64,000 nucleotides of DNA. Origin: Nematopogon swammerdamellus (taxonomy: Eukaryota > Arthropoda > Insecta > Lepidoptera > Adelidae). The notes beneath the pieces were generated by a model. That model saw only the letters and a program-made list of their open reading frames with translations. It was not told where the DNA came from and searched no databases. Made by a program: the position numbers and the translations under genes. The number at the start of each line of letters is the position of its first letter. Positions within the stretch are counted from its first letter, which is position 1. Of this stretch, positions 32,471-42,600 are shown in pieces. The stretch lies in assembly GCA_946902875.1 (NCBI GenBank), contig OX336349.1:10563891-10627890 (forward strand), in the 5' to 3' direction.

Positions 32471-32837
32471 GCAGATAACGTCTCGGCCGGATTCGAAGCT
32501 CGAACCTTGAGATCAAGATTCCTACGCCGCCGCCGCCTCGATCGCGCCGACACTCGCTGCTTTAAATCATTATGTACAGAAAGCAAATATTTGAAGTAAT
32601 CAGAATTCCGTGAAATGTGCAAACATCGTTTACCCAGTGGCGGCTTAAGGTGGATTGACACCCGGGGCTGAAAAATATTTGTGATAATATTTCCATGTCA
32701 CTAATTTGAAAAAAAAACTATGTTTTATGCAAAAAGGGGCTGAAAAATATAACGTAATTTTTTTTTTACAATTTATTGAATTATGTAATTATGGTTCTTA
32801 AGTTTCAAGTTCTTGGTTTCAGCACTGGAAAATTTTC

Positions 32838-33360
32838 TTTTTTTTATGGGAAGCACGACATGATGCGCGCCAGAGAGGCGTAGTCCGACGACGACGCCCA
32901 CGGGCATTCGAATATTTCGTAGGCTGCGAACACCATGTCGGCCGGCTAGGTGCACCTTCACATTATGTTTAAAGGACCCCAGACTGTACATTAGAGGAAA
33001 GGATGCCGGTGGGAGTGCACTCCACCCACATCTTGGCAACTCTGTAAGTAAATGAAGGATTTACAGGATCTATTTGTCCTAAGTGGGGGGATATCGACAG
33101 TGTGTGGATGCATTCCTAACCTGTTGCGCGTGGATGCATTCCTAACCTGTTGCTGTTAATCGAGTCTAAGGAGCCGGAGCAGGCATTTTGCGGATCCGTC
33201 CCACAGATGCGAACAGTACTCCACGCATGAGCGAATCTACGCTGTATAAAACAGCAGTTTTTGGTTCAGCGCTGGTTGGTGGCTGGCTGGTGGTTGGTAC
33301 TGACGCACATTGTTGAGGACACCCAGCTTCCTTGAGGCTACCTTAGCTTTCTCCTCTAAA
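32838..33360 (-). mobile_element. LINE 3' end, degenerate
   Basis: It starts at a T-run followed by ATGGGAAGCACGACATGATG, the reverse of the tail family at 3090-3190, and extends upstream into remnants of the RT C-terminus. A short duplication (GTGGATGCATTCCTAACCTG) occurs at 33105 and 33130. Confidence 0.5.
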
Positions 33361-33419
33361 GCAAAAATAAACCAAGCAGTGTTTAATTAAAGAGTAAACC
33401 ATCCATATTATTATAAACC

Positions 33420-34200
33420 AGACAACTTGGCGGCGCCTTTTTCGACTTACATGCTACGCGGACGAGTCGGTTCATTTTCGTAAATTTTTATACAATCTTA
33501 TCCCAGTCAATTTGTCACCCCATGGCTTCTTGTCACCCGGGGCGGACCCGTTTCGGACTCAGTTTCGGTTGCACGTTTGAGTGTTCCAGAAGTACCTTTC
33601 ACTATTATTGTAGGCACAGATCAGAGAAGTATTGTAGGTATCAGTTCTTACTTCGGCTTGGCTGGCGTGAAATTTTACGTTTATTTCTCTTAGTCGAAAA
33701 GTCAACTATCCCTATGCAAAATTTCAGGTCCCGAAGTTTTATAGATAAAGCGTCCAAGAGTAGGTGTAACAACCAACTGACACGCGAAAAGACATCATTT
33801 GTATGTAGGACTACCTACATACATCGAAGTACATCAGTTTAGTTGCCAAGCCAAGAGCCGTCAAGATCCGTCTGAGTAATTTATGCGTCGATTATCTCGC
33901 GGGAGTGACGGCTGGGACGCACATTAGCTGAGACAAGATGGCAAGCGCTATAGTGCGTTACCTAGAGCTCCGTCTCGCATCGCTAAAGGACGGAAATAAG
34001 CAGATATTGTCTTGAGCGTCAACACCCGCATCAACGCCCTCAGCACAGTTAACACCTATAAGCAAACTACATCAACGTAACAAGGATGTTATATAGGTTA
34101 ATGTTATGAAGGATTCAGCGTGAGCCCGTGAAATTGTTTTGAAGAGTTTTCATAGGTAATCGACTGTAAAAGACATGTTTATACGTAGGATCTTTGAAAC
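33420..34200. other. unassigned sequence, moderately GC-rich
   Basis: A 106-codon frame at 33522-33842 and a 25-codon frame at 33940 have no recognisable motif. It could be LTR or intergenic sequence. Confidence 0.3.
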
Positions 34201-34214
34201 AGGAAAAATTCACA

Positions 34215-34425
34215 AGACGGAAAGGCGAGAGCGAAGGCCATCTACGTCCATCTAGCCAGGCCAGGCGAACCATATGCTTTCTCGAAGTAACTAAAGTCAC
34301 TAAAGGCGAGGCCGAAGGCCGAGATGTGTCCGCATTAAGCGATATACTGACTTAATCTAAAACAGGACGTTACTAAGGGCGAGGCTGAAGGGCAAACTAC
34401 GTTCGCGTGAGCACATAGGCATTAT
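34215..34425 (+). repeat. degenerate copies of the GGCGAGGCCGAAGG minisatellite
   Basis: Three units share GGCGAGGCCGAAGGCCGAG with the Sec31-intron array 27 kb away. Confidence 0.65.
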
Positions 34426-34427
34426 CG

Positions 34428-34802
34428 AAAAAAAGTTTTAAAAAACATAAAACCGACTTCCTAAAAAAAGTAAAACTAAAAAACTATTTAAAATAAAAAT
34501 ATAAAAACCGCCTTCAAAAATATATGAAATAAAAACCTAAAAAAAAAACGAGCCCTAGAGTTGAAGGCGGTGCTAAAAAGGCTACACAAATCACAAAGGA
34601 TATTATCATCCACTCATGTTTTCTTTCATGCATCATTTTTGCTTGCTTTAGCACCGCCTTCAACTCTAGGGTTGGTTTTTTTGTTTTTTAGGTTTTTATT
34701 TCATATATTTTTGAAGGCGGTTTTTATATTTTTATTTTAAATAGTTTTTTAGTTTTACTTTTTTTAGGAAGTCGGTTTTATGTTTTTTAAAACTTTTTTT
34801 TT
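34428..34802. mobile_element. fold-back element with about 150-bp inverted repeats
   Basis: Arms 34428-34577 and 34647-34802 contain TAAAACCGACTTCCT, AAAAACCGCCTTCAAAAATA and CTAGAGTTGAAGGCGGTGCT and their complements; the centre is only about 70 bp. Few mismatches are visible. Confidence 0.8.
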
Positions 34803-34845
34803 ATTTCACAGTTTTTTTTAGTAATTTTTTGCTATTAATGTACTC

Positions 34846-34882
34846 GGCGGAATCGCTCGGCCTTCGGCCTCGCGATTCCGCC
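34846..34882. repeat. nested GC hairpin
   Basis: GGCGGAATCGC and its complement flank GGCC-TTC-GGCC, giving a 37-nt hairpin 45 bp after the fold-back element. Confidence 0.75.
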
Positions 34883-34924
34883 TCGCTTTCCAATCCGATC
34901 TTGACCCAATTAAAATAGGACCAC

Positions 34925-35278
34925 GTCAGCTTCGATAGCTCAGTGGTGCAGACAGTCAACTGTCGCTATTGAATGTTAAGCAACGCTGGGTGCGGTCAGT
35001 ACTTGGATGGGTGACCGCTGACCGTTGGAGGCTGACCGAGGTTCTGATTCCTCGTAAAACTGTAGGTCCCTTCCCTCCTAATCTTACTTGGTGGTAGGGT
35101 TTAACCTGCCCGGGTTGGTACCACCGCACTGAACGGTCGAAACGGCTATGTAAATAGTTTGTGTTTTCCGATCAGTTCAGTGTAGTCAGCACGATCAAAG
35201 GGGGAAGCACTGACATGGCACTTAGTTTACCCGGTGTTATGGGCTGACATCACGGACGTTGTAGGTGATGTTGCAGAA
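34925..35278 (+). mobile_element. SINE with tRNA-like head and 5S rRNA-like insert
   Basis: A box TAGCTCAGTGG is at 34938; the 5S-like block (AAGCAACGCTGGGTGCGGTC, AGTACTTGGATGGGTGACCG) is at 34977-35023; a B box-like GAGGTTCTGATTCC follows. The body is ACTGTAGGTCCCTTCCC to GACGTTGTAGGTGATG. The poly(A) end is replaced by the tandem repeat that follows. Confidence 0.8.
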
Positions 35279-36576
35279 CTTAGTAGAATGGACAGACATA
35301 AACGTGTTACGGAACCCTACTTTTATTATAAAATAACCGTCGGAGGGCCTTGGTTAGAAAATTGTAAAATTTAGTAGAACGGACAGACATACATTTGTTA
35401 CGGAACCCTACATTCATTTTGAAATAAATGTTAAATTTTGTAGAACGGACAGACATGCATTTGTTACGGAACCCTACATTCATCTTGCAGAACTTAGTAG
35501 AATGGACAGACATAAACGTGTTATCGAACCCTACTTAACAGTTGCACTGCGGGAGTGCCGGCAGATCCCGTGCCACTCTAACTTAACCCTTAATGCAATG
35601 ACTTAAGGTTTCATTTTAAAAATAAGGCTGACGCGATGTCGCGCGTTATAAATTTTTTACCCACCTAAAAAAGTGCCAAGCGCCGCTAAAGAAGTTTTCA
35701 CTTCAAAAACCTCAGGGTTATCCCCTTTCAAATAAAAAAAAAAAGAATTTTCAAAATCGGCCCACAATTGACGGAGTAATCGCGTAACAAACATCCAAAA
35801 AACTGTAGGTCCCTTCCCTCCTAATCTTACTTGGTGGTAGGGTTTAACCTGCCCGGGTTGGTACCACCGCACTGAATTAAACGTCGGTCGAAACGGCTAT
35901 GTAAATAGTTTGTGTTTTCCGACCAGTTCAGTGTAGTCAGCACGATCAAAGGGGGAAGCACTGAAATGGCACTTAGTTTACCCGGTGTTATGGGCTGACA
36001 TCACGGACGTTGTAGGTGATGTTGCAGAACTTAGTAGAATGGACAGACATAAACGTGTTACGGAACCCTACTTTTATTATAAAATAACCGTCGGAGGACC
36101 TTGGTTGAAAATTGTGAAATTTAGTAGAATGGACAGACATACATTTGTTACGGAACCCTACTTTTATTATAAAATAACCGTCGGAGGGCCTTGGTTGAAA
36201 ATTGTAAAATTTAGTAGAACAGACAGACATGCATTTGTTACGGAACCCTACATTCAGTTTGCAGAACTTAGTAGAATGGACAGACATAAACGTGTTACCG
36301 AACCCTACTTAACAGTTGCACTCCGGGAGTGCCGGCAGATCCCGTGCCACTCTAACTTAACCCTTAATGCAATGACTTAAGGTTTCATTTTAAAAATGAC
36401 GCTGACGCGATGTCGCGAGTTATACATTTTTTACCCACCTAAAAAAGTGCCAAGCGCCGCTAAAGAAGTTTTCACTTCAAAAACCTCAGGGTTATCCCCT
36501 TTCAAATAAAAAAAAAAAAAAATTTCAAAATCGGCCCACAATTGACGGAGTAATCGCGTAACAAACATCCAAAAAA
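35059..36576 (+). repeat. 743-bp tandem duplication (two copies)
   Basis: Copy 1 is 35059-35801 and copy 2 is 35802-36576. Both include the SINE body, several units around GTAGAATGGACAGACATAAA and TTACGGAACCCTAC, and AGTGCCAAGCGCCGCTAAAG. Copy 2 has one extra or longer internal unit. Confidence 0.8.
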
Positions 36577-36889
36577 AGAAAACATACCGTCGAATTGAGA
36601 ATATCTTAGGTCTAAAGTAAATTTCTCGTGAAGACAAATGCAACGAGCCCAAACACGATGGGTTTATCATGTGTAGTTTAGGAGTTCCTATGGCCACCTT
36701 CTGTCTCCATCATCAGACCAGCTCGATGGTACTCGGTACAGTAGGTGCCGGTCAGGTAACATAATAAATTAAGCGCACCTGGCCGGTCGGAAAAGGTAAA
36801 CAATTTCAAATTTAGAATATTCATGAAACAAGGGTCCGAATATGTATCTCTAGTATATCGATTCATGTATTTCAACAGGACAGAGAAAA

Positions 36890-37430
36890 TTTCAAAATAT
36901 TAGGTATTTAAATACTTTTTAGTTCTTTTTGTTTTGTTTTTTGGAAATCGGTTTAATATTTTTTAAAACAGTTTTTATTTCATTCTTTTTAGTAATATTA
37001 CATAAAAAAGAATAATCGAAATCGAATAATCGAAATCGATTGAAGTGGTACAGAATTATTCGCCATATGTGTCAGACTGCAAATTGCTGAATAAGTCCAC
37101 ATCACAAAAGTTTTGCTGAAGGTAACCACACACCATACTAATTTATCAAACTGAAAATTGCCGAAAACGACCACATCACAAGTTTTGCTGAAGGTAACCA
37201 CACAACATAGTATTATGCTGATTTTTCGAAAACCACTGAACCAATTTCGATAAAATTGAAATGGGACCACCTCGGAAGTATGACCTAACTAACAAAAAAA
37301 GAATTTTCTAAATCGGCCCTCAATTGACGGAGAAATCGCGTAACAAACATACAAAAAAAAATTTAAAAAAAAAACATACAGACGAATTGAGAACCTCCTC
37401 CTTTTTTGGAAGTCGGTTAAAAAGTACGTC
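36890..37430. repeat. degenerate TCGGTT-ended repeat with internal duplication
   Basis: TTTTGGAAATCGGTTT at 36940 and TTTTTTGGAAGTCGGTTAAA at 37402 resemble the ends of the 34.4-kb fold-back element. TTTTGCTGAAGGTAACCACA occurs twice (37111, 37183). Confidence 0.45.
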
Positions 37431-37478
37431 CACCAAGGGCGAGTCTGAGCGTCGAGCTGAGTCAAGCGATATTTTTCG

Positions 37479-37531
37479 ATATTATTTGGCAGTAATTTTC
37501 TCTCTCGAAGAAAATTACTACCAAATAATAT
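37479..37531. repeat. 23-bp hairpin, one mismatch
   Basis: ATATTATTTGGCAGTAATTT and its complement surround a 7-nt loop. Confidence 0.75.
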
Positions 37532-37901
37532 TGGTGGAAACCTATTCTCTAATTCGATTACTCTTGACCTACTCGGTCTCTATAAGTGACGGCGTGATGT
37601 TACATTACAGATCACTTTGTGGAAATCCTATGTTTATTGGTTGACATCGACTTTGACTAATTTTGACCATAATATTATTGGCGCAAAGACATTAAACCCA
37701 CCTAACCTAACCTGGTTTTTTAATCTCTTTGTATTGGCGTGATCTTACAACATTACAGATCACTTTGTGGAAATCTTATGTATATTGGTTGAGTAAGTTT
37801 CAAATAAATCCCATTAAAGCAAACCGATTATAAAATTTTGAGTAATTTTGACCATATTATTGGCGTGATGGTAAAATATCACAGATCACGCGCACTATAT
37901 A

Positions 37902-37936
37902 CATATGTGATCTGATCAGTGAACAGATCACATATG
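37902..37936. repeat. perfect 13-bp hairpin
   Basis: CATATGTGATCTG / CAGATCACATATG with loop ATCAGTGAA. Confidence 0.8.
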
Positions 37937-37940
37937 CATA

Positions 37941-38126
37941 TTGCTCACTATATTATTCAGGATCGTGGCATGTGGACATCCGTTGTCTCTGCCTACCCCA
38001 CCGGGAAACAGGCGTGACGCTATGTTTGTATGATTGTTCACTATATTATTCAGGATCGTGGCACGTGGACATCCCCTGTCTCTGCCTACCCCACCGGGAA
38101 ACAGGCGTGACGCTATGTATGTACAT
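37941..38126 (+). repeat. 93-bp tandem repeat, two units
   Basis: CACTATATTATTCAGGATCG and CTACCCCACCGGGAAACAGG recur at 93-bp distance with three base differences. Confidence 0.85.
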
Positions 38127-38138
38127 ATTACATATTTG

Positions 38139-38210
38139 ATGAGTGAATGTACACAGTTCGGATTGGAATTGAAACAAGTAATTATGGAAATGGTTGGATT
38201 GGAAATATTT
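38139..38210 (+). repeat. copy of the 31.67-kb exon/donor segment
   Basis: TGAATGTACACAGTTCGGAT and TTGGAATTGAAAC match 31674-31705. The donor reads GTAATTAT instead of GTAAGTAT. Confidence 0.7.
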
Positions 38211-38754
38211 CCATACTTCAATTTACGAAAAAAAAACACATTTTAAAGCAAACTGATTCACAAAATATTACTTCCGACTACACTACTCATCCCGTATCAA
38301 TTATGGCGTGATCTTACATAAATTTCAATAGCACACAAAACATTACAGATTATATTGGTGAAATCCGTATATGTAGGTAAATCGGCTAATAGTAATTTTC
38401 GTGTAAATCCCTAAAGCTAACCGAATAGGTATATTTTTCCGACTGCGTATTCATTTTCGATCTCACTGCTTGCTTCGTAAGCTCGTAATGGCGTTATGCT
38501 ATATAGCATATAACCTGGCGAACATATGTAGCATTACATAGGCATTATATAAACACTGCAAGCGAATAGGTTGAGCCGATCTTGAGTTATGAGCGAGCGA
38601 GCATACATACATAGACACAGCGTACGATGGAACTTATAATTGCATGTTGGGAAGGGATGTAAGAGAAGATAGAGAAGGGATAGGGATGTATCTTAAATTC
38701 TTTATGTTACTAGCCACAAACCATTTGAGTCCCGTGCTTCAAGTCGACTGTATA

Positions 38755-39415
38755 GATGTTAGTCCTATCAATCAATACTAATAATAAGTCTGTAAGGGAT
38801 GGTCATGGAGTAAGTTACTTCGTTTTATTAGATATTGCGTTTGTAGACTCTATGTATGTAATGATACTAAAACTAGATTGACGATTTTTAGAAATATGTT
38901 CTGGATATAGGTATGTATGTATGTATGTTTTTTTATAGTAAGCGCGACATGTGACGCCGAGCCACCCATAAGGTGTTTAGCGACGCCCATGGACATTCGG
39001 TCACATGCGGGGGCTGCGAATGCGATGCCGGCCTGACAGGTGCCCATTCACGCCTCTCTTGAAGGACCTGAGACTATACTTGGGTTGGGGGGAAATATGT
39101 GGGCAGGTAGAGCGTTTCAGAGTTTACCGGTTCTGTGGAGGAAGGATCTGCAAAACCGATTGGTATATATGTATGTTCCTCCATAACTCTTAAACCGATC
39201 TTCCGATTTCGACAAAAATTAATACAAGCACATTTAGCTATAGCAGACACAGGATAGGCTAAATAGAATTCAGTTCCGGTTACGCTAAGATGTGGCTCTC
39301 ATACAAACCGAATTGTTCCGCGTGCCGAAATAAAGGTGCGGTAGCGGGCTTACGTTTACGCTCTTCTTTTTAAATCCGAATTTTACGCGAGCGAAATCGC
39401 GGGCAAAAGCTATTT
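38755..39415 (-). mobile_element. dispersed repeat (GCCCGCGATTTCGC family) split by a nested LINE tail
   Basis: On the minus strand it starts TAGCTTTTGCCCGCGATTTC (39413) and ends at about 38755; a LINE tail at 38930-39165 interrupts it within the ATACATAC run. The same family, uninterrupted and in plus orientation, is at 55147-55535. Confidence 0.7.
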
Positions 39416-39429
39416 ATCAATAATTTAGG

Positions 39430-40440
39430 CAATCCGATATTTACAAAAGAAACAAAAAGCTTTTACACACATCATCCGGCTGGCGGTGCTGTAAACATAC
39501 GTTTTGTTTGTATGAGTGATGTGACGCGTTCCTTTTCTTCGCCTGACAAGCGAAAATGTTGCAGCTGTTCTTGCTCTTGGCGGGAAGATGGGAAATGTTA
39601 GAAGGATGCATAGTTTGTGTTATTTCGGTCTTGATTTGACTAGGTAACTAAAGAATACTTACTATAATATACCACGCATTACAGTTCGAACATCGTAAGG
39701 ATTTATGTAGGTAAATTCGAAAATCTTTGAAATTCTGTGTAAATAAAAAAAAACATTTTGTTCAATTTCAAGGTAGAGAATGATTCCTTCCTGATAATTT
39801 TTTAAGTAAGTGTAGTACATAGTAGTGGGTACTATGTAGGTATGTATTCAGGTGTGCATTTATTATGCCATATGCCTCTTCAGCGACTTCAGCAAACATT
39901 TAATTGTGGGTGTAAGGGCATATTGTACGATAATCAAATACATAATATTATTATTAAAATTATTACTCAAGTATTATTGTATTGTATATCATGCTTGATA
40001 ATGCTTGGTACGTCCCATGCCATTATTATTTTGATAAATGATACAACTAAGAATATTACAATACACATCGTTACATTGTGTTTTTATTGCAAGTAAATTA
40101 TGAGAATCCGAGCTTAGAATAGATACCTACTATAAATATGTCATGTAAAGCGTTGAAATGGTTGAGCCCTGAATACATAAATGTGTCCCTAACATGCGGG
40201 CATTAAATTAACAGGGTGCTCTCTTTGTTATTCTGAACACAGCTGTATAAAAAAAACCGCCAAGTGCGAGTCGTACGCCGCCAAATGGAGGTCGAGATTT
40301 TCCGTACACAATATAATTTGTGTTATGTCTTTACCAAAATAATTATGTTTTCGAAAATAACGAAAAGCCTAAATAAAAACTAAGCAATGGTTCGGCGGTT
40401 ATACAAACCATTGCTTCTTGTATTTAAAATATTATAATAT
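39430..40440. other. AT-rich intergenic sequence
   Basis: Only a short relic of the AAGTGCGAGT...TTTCCGTACA family (40260-40310) is recognised. Confidence 0.4.
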
Positions 40441-40444
40441 TTTT

Positions 40445-40565
40445 TTTTTTGGCAAGACCGAAGGGAAGCACTGTTCAAGTCCAAGTTCACCCGGTGTTAT
40501 GGGCTGACATCGCGGATGTTGTAGGTGATGTAGCCAACCGTGTCAGTTTCAATAAAATCAACGAA
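40445..40565 (+). repeat. SINE 3' end fragment
   Basis: GGTGTTATGGGCTGACATCG and GTGTCAGTTTCAATAAAA are the end of the tRNA/5S SINE body. Confidence 0.6.
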
Positions 40566-40674
40566 ATAAATTAAAAAAAACAATTAAAGTCTAAATTATA
40601 GCTTTAGAAACGATATACATACGCGTCCTCAATATGATAGATATTGATAATCTGAACTGGGACCTAAAATCTCA

Positions 40675-40844
40675 AATAGTCCGTTGTACGTTAACGCTCG
40701 GGTGGTGCTACTCCGGCCACCCGACTTCTTTCATGAAGCGGAGATTTAGGGGGTTCCCACATTGCCAAGAAACTGGAGTCGTTCGTTCGCCACCTTCAGC
40801 GCACGTGAGCGGCTGTTTCGTCCTTCCCCATGCATTCTCTGCAG
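40675..40844 (-). pseudogene. second copy of the LINE 3' end seen at 890-1100
   Basis: Read on the minus strand it matches the ORF end: a CxxCM-[KE]DE-x-AAHV block, a shifted middle and FMKEVG-like end, then the ACACCACCCGAGCG-like 3' flank. It is truncated at its upstream side exactly where the 40845 palindrome begins. Confidence 0.7.
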
Positions 40845-40883
40845 CTGTCAGTCAATGAACAAAATTTGTTCATTGACTGACAG
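40845..40883. repeat. perfect 39-bp palindrome
   Basis: CTGTCAGTCAATGAACAAA, one central A, then the exact complement. It forms the truncated edge of the LINE fragment. Confidence 0.9.
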
Positions 40884-41023
40884 ACATTTAATGTCTGTTT
40901 AGTATTTAGTGGGCAGTATAAAATGTTAGGAGCCCTAACGCTATTCGAAGCTGTGTGGAACTATTGTAGGTATTATATACCTGATACGCCTACCTATTTT
41001 TGGATACACTATGCAATACCTTT

Positions 41024-41416
41024 GTCAGCCTCGATAGCTCAGTGGTGCAGACAGTCAACTGTCGCTATTGAATGTTAACAACGCTGGGTGCGGTCAGTAC
41101 TTGGATGGGTGACCGCTGACCGTTGGAGGCTGACCGAGGTTCGGATTCCTCGTAAAACTGTAGGTCCCTTCCCTCGTAATCTTACTTGGTGGTAGGGTTT
41201 AACCCGCCCGGGTTGGTACCACCGCACTGAATGAAACGTCGGTCTAAACGGCTATGTAAATAGTTTGTGTTTTCCGACCAGTTCAGTGTAGCCGGCACGA
41301 TCAAAGGGGGAAGCACTGACATGGCACCTAGTTCACCCGGTGTTATGGGCTGACATCACGGACGTTGTAGGTGATGTAGCCAACCGAGTCAGTTTCCATA
41401 AAAAAAAAAAAAAAAA
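41024..41416 (+). mobile_element. full-length SINE, tRNA-like head with 5S rRNA-like insert
   Basis: A box CGATAGCTCAGTGGTG is at 41032; the 5S-like block (TTAACAACGCTGGGTGCGGT, CAGTACTTGGATGGGTGACC) is at 41074-41117; the B box-like GAGGTTCGGATTCC is at 41137. The body ends in GAGTCAGTTTCCAT and an A-run (41399-41416). Sister copies: 34925, 54201 and, inside the palindrome, 46161 and its mirrors. Confidence 0.85.
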
Positions 41417-41604
41417 TACATACACTTTTACTAGCGATCCGTCCATAAAATAATTTTATAGCACATTTTTAAAGCATATTTACAAGCGGTAAGTATAGCG
41501 CGACGGAATTTGCTAACTGTCGGTTAACAAAGTGTGCGTGCCTTCATGCATGCATGCATGCAATATTGTGATCACGAATACATTCAACCGATCACATTAA
41601 AAAC

Positions 41605-41690
41605 CACACATTGTACCGTGTGGGGTCGGTACTTAAAAAGAATAGCCCCACTGCATCTCTCCCCGTCGCATGTCGTAAAAGTCGACTAAG
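41605..41690 (+). repeat. SINE body fragment that was the target of the 12.5-kb element
   Basis: The family sequence TCGTAAAAGTCGACTAAG stops at 41690; its continuation ACTAAGGGATAAG is found at 54181, on the other side of the palindromic element. Confidence 0.8.
41685..41690 (+). repeat. target-site duplication ACTAAG, left copy
   Basis: ACTAAG precedes the left terminus; the right copy is at 54181-54186. Uninterrupted family members read GACTAAGGGATA once, supporting a true 6-bp duplication. Confidence 0.8.
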
Positions 41691-41699
41691 AGTAGGGTA

Positions 41700-42135
41700 T
41701 GTAGGGGGCTCCGAGCACACACTCGTGATTTTTCTAAGTCCGAGAATCAGGGGGCGTGGCCTAATTTGGGGTGTACGTAGGGCTTCGAAGTCAGGGTTCA
41801 GCTCCAGGGTGTCAGGTCAGGGTGCTGCGCCCCATCAATTTGGAGGGTGTACGTAGGCCTTCGGATTCAGGGTTCAGACTTTCGGATTCAGGATTCAGGC
41901 CTTAGGATTCAGGATTCAGGGTTCCAGATTCAGGGTTCAGGTCCAGGGTGCTGCGCCCCATCCATTTGAGGCGTACGTAGGCCTTCGGAGTCATGGTTCA
42001 GCTCCAGGGTGCTGCACCCCACCAGCATGGTTCCACATGCACCGAGGCTTCGCCCCTGCCCCCTACCCCACCCCGCCCCTACCACCATCCGCCGCCTCTG
42101 CCCGCGCTTCCCCGCCCCCTGCCTCACCGCCCGTT
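41700..42135 (+). repeat. sub-terminal GC-rich tandem repeats, left arm
   Basis: Many variants of GGATTCAGGGTTCAG and CCAGGGTGCTGCGCCCCA, then a C-rich block (CCCCTACCCCACCCCGCCCC). The mirror is at 53736-54171. Open frames here are low-complexity artefacts. Confidence 0.8.
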
Positions 42136-42140
42136 CTCCG

Positions 42141-42600
42141 CGGCTGACTCAGTATCTTTGGAATTTTACCTGTAGAGACGTGACGCCATTTGTCGTGACG
42201 TGACATCGGTGGCAGGTTTTAACCTGTAGCAACCTGCAGGAACGACTTACCCCCCTACCCATTAATATAAAGATAACGTAACAATGTTCTGTGAAATGTA
42301 TTCATACTCAGCATGACTGAGGCATCGTCAGTCAGGTAGGTTGGAGCCTAATGGTGTAGGAATGCAGACATGGCTGTCTCAATATCTTTGGAATTTTACC
42401 TGTAGAGACGTGACGCCATTTGTCGTGACGTGACATCGGGTGGCAGGTTTTATCCTGTAGCAACCTGCAGGAACGACTTACCCCCCTACCCATTAATATA
42501 AAGATAACGTAACAATGTTCTCTGAAATGTATTCATACTCAGCATGACTAAAGCATCGTTAGTCAGGTAGGTTGGAGCCTAATGGTGTAGGAATGCAGAC
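42141..42600 (+). repeat. two 230-bp copies of the BIR-gene leader
   Basis: Each unit has the first codons of the BIR gene (GCTGACTCAGTATCTTTGGA, or ATGGCTGTCTCAATATC at 42370), then TTTTACCTGTAGAGACGTGA and a 200-bp leader ending GGAATGCAGAC. The third unit continues into the real gene at 42601. A fourth start is at 44020. Confidence 0.85.

Noticed and set aside
33522..33842. 106-codon reading frame
   Set aside because: No motif, no splice context, biased composition; not supportable as a gene.
35985..36380. 131-codon frame with repeated SRMDRHKRVTEPY-like units
   Set aside because: A by-product of tandem GGACAGACATAAACGTGTTACGG-type repeats; not conserved between the two 743-bp copies.
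41073..41117. 5S rRNA gene
   Set aside because: Only a 45-nt block resembles 5S rRNA and it is embedded in a poly(A)-tailed repeat with several copies.
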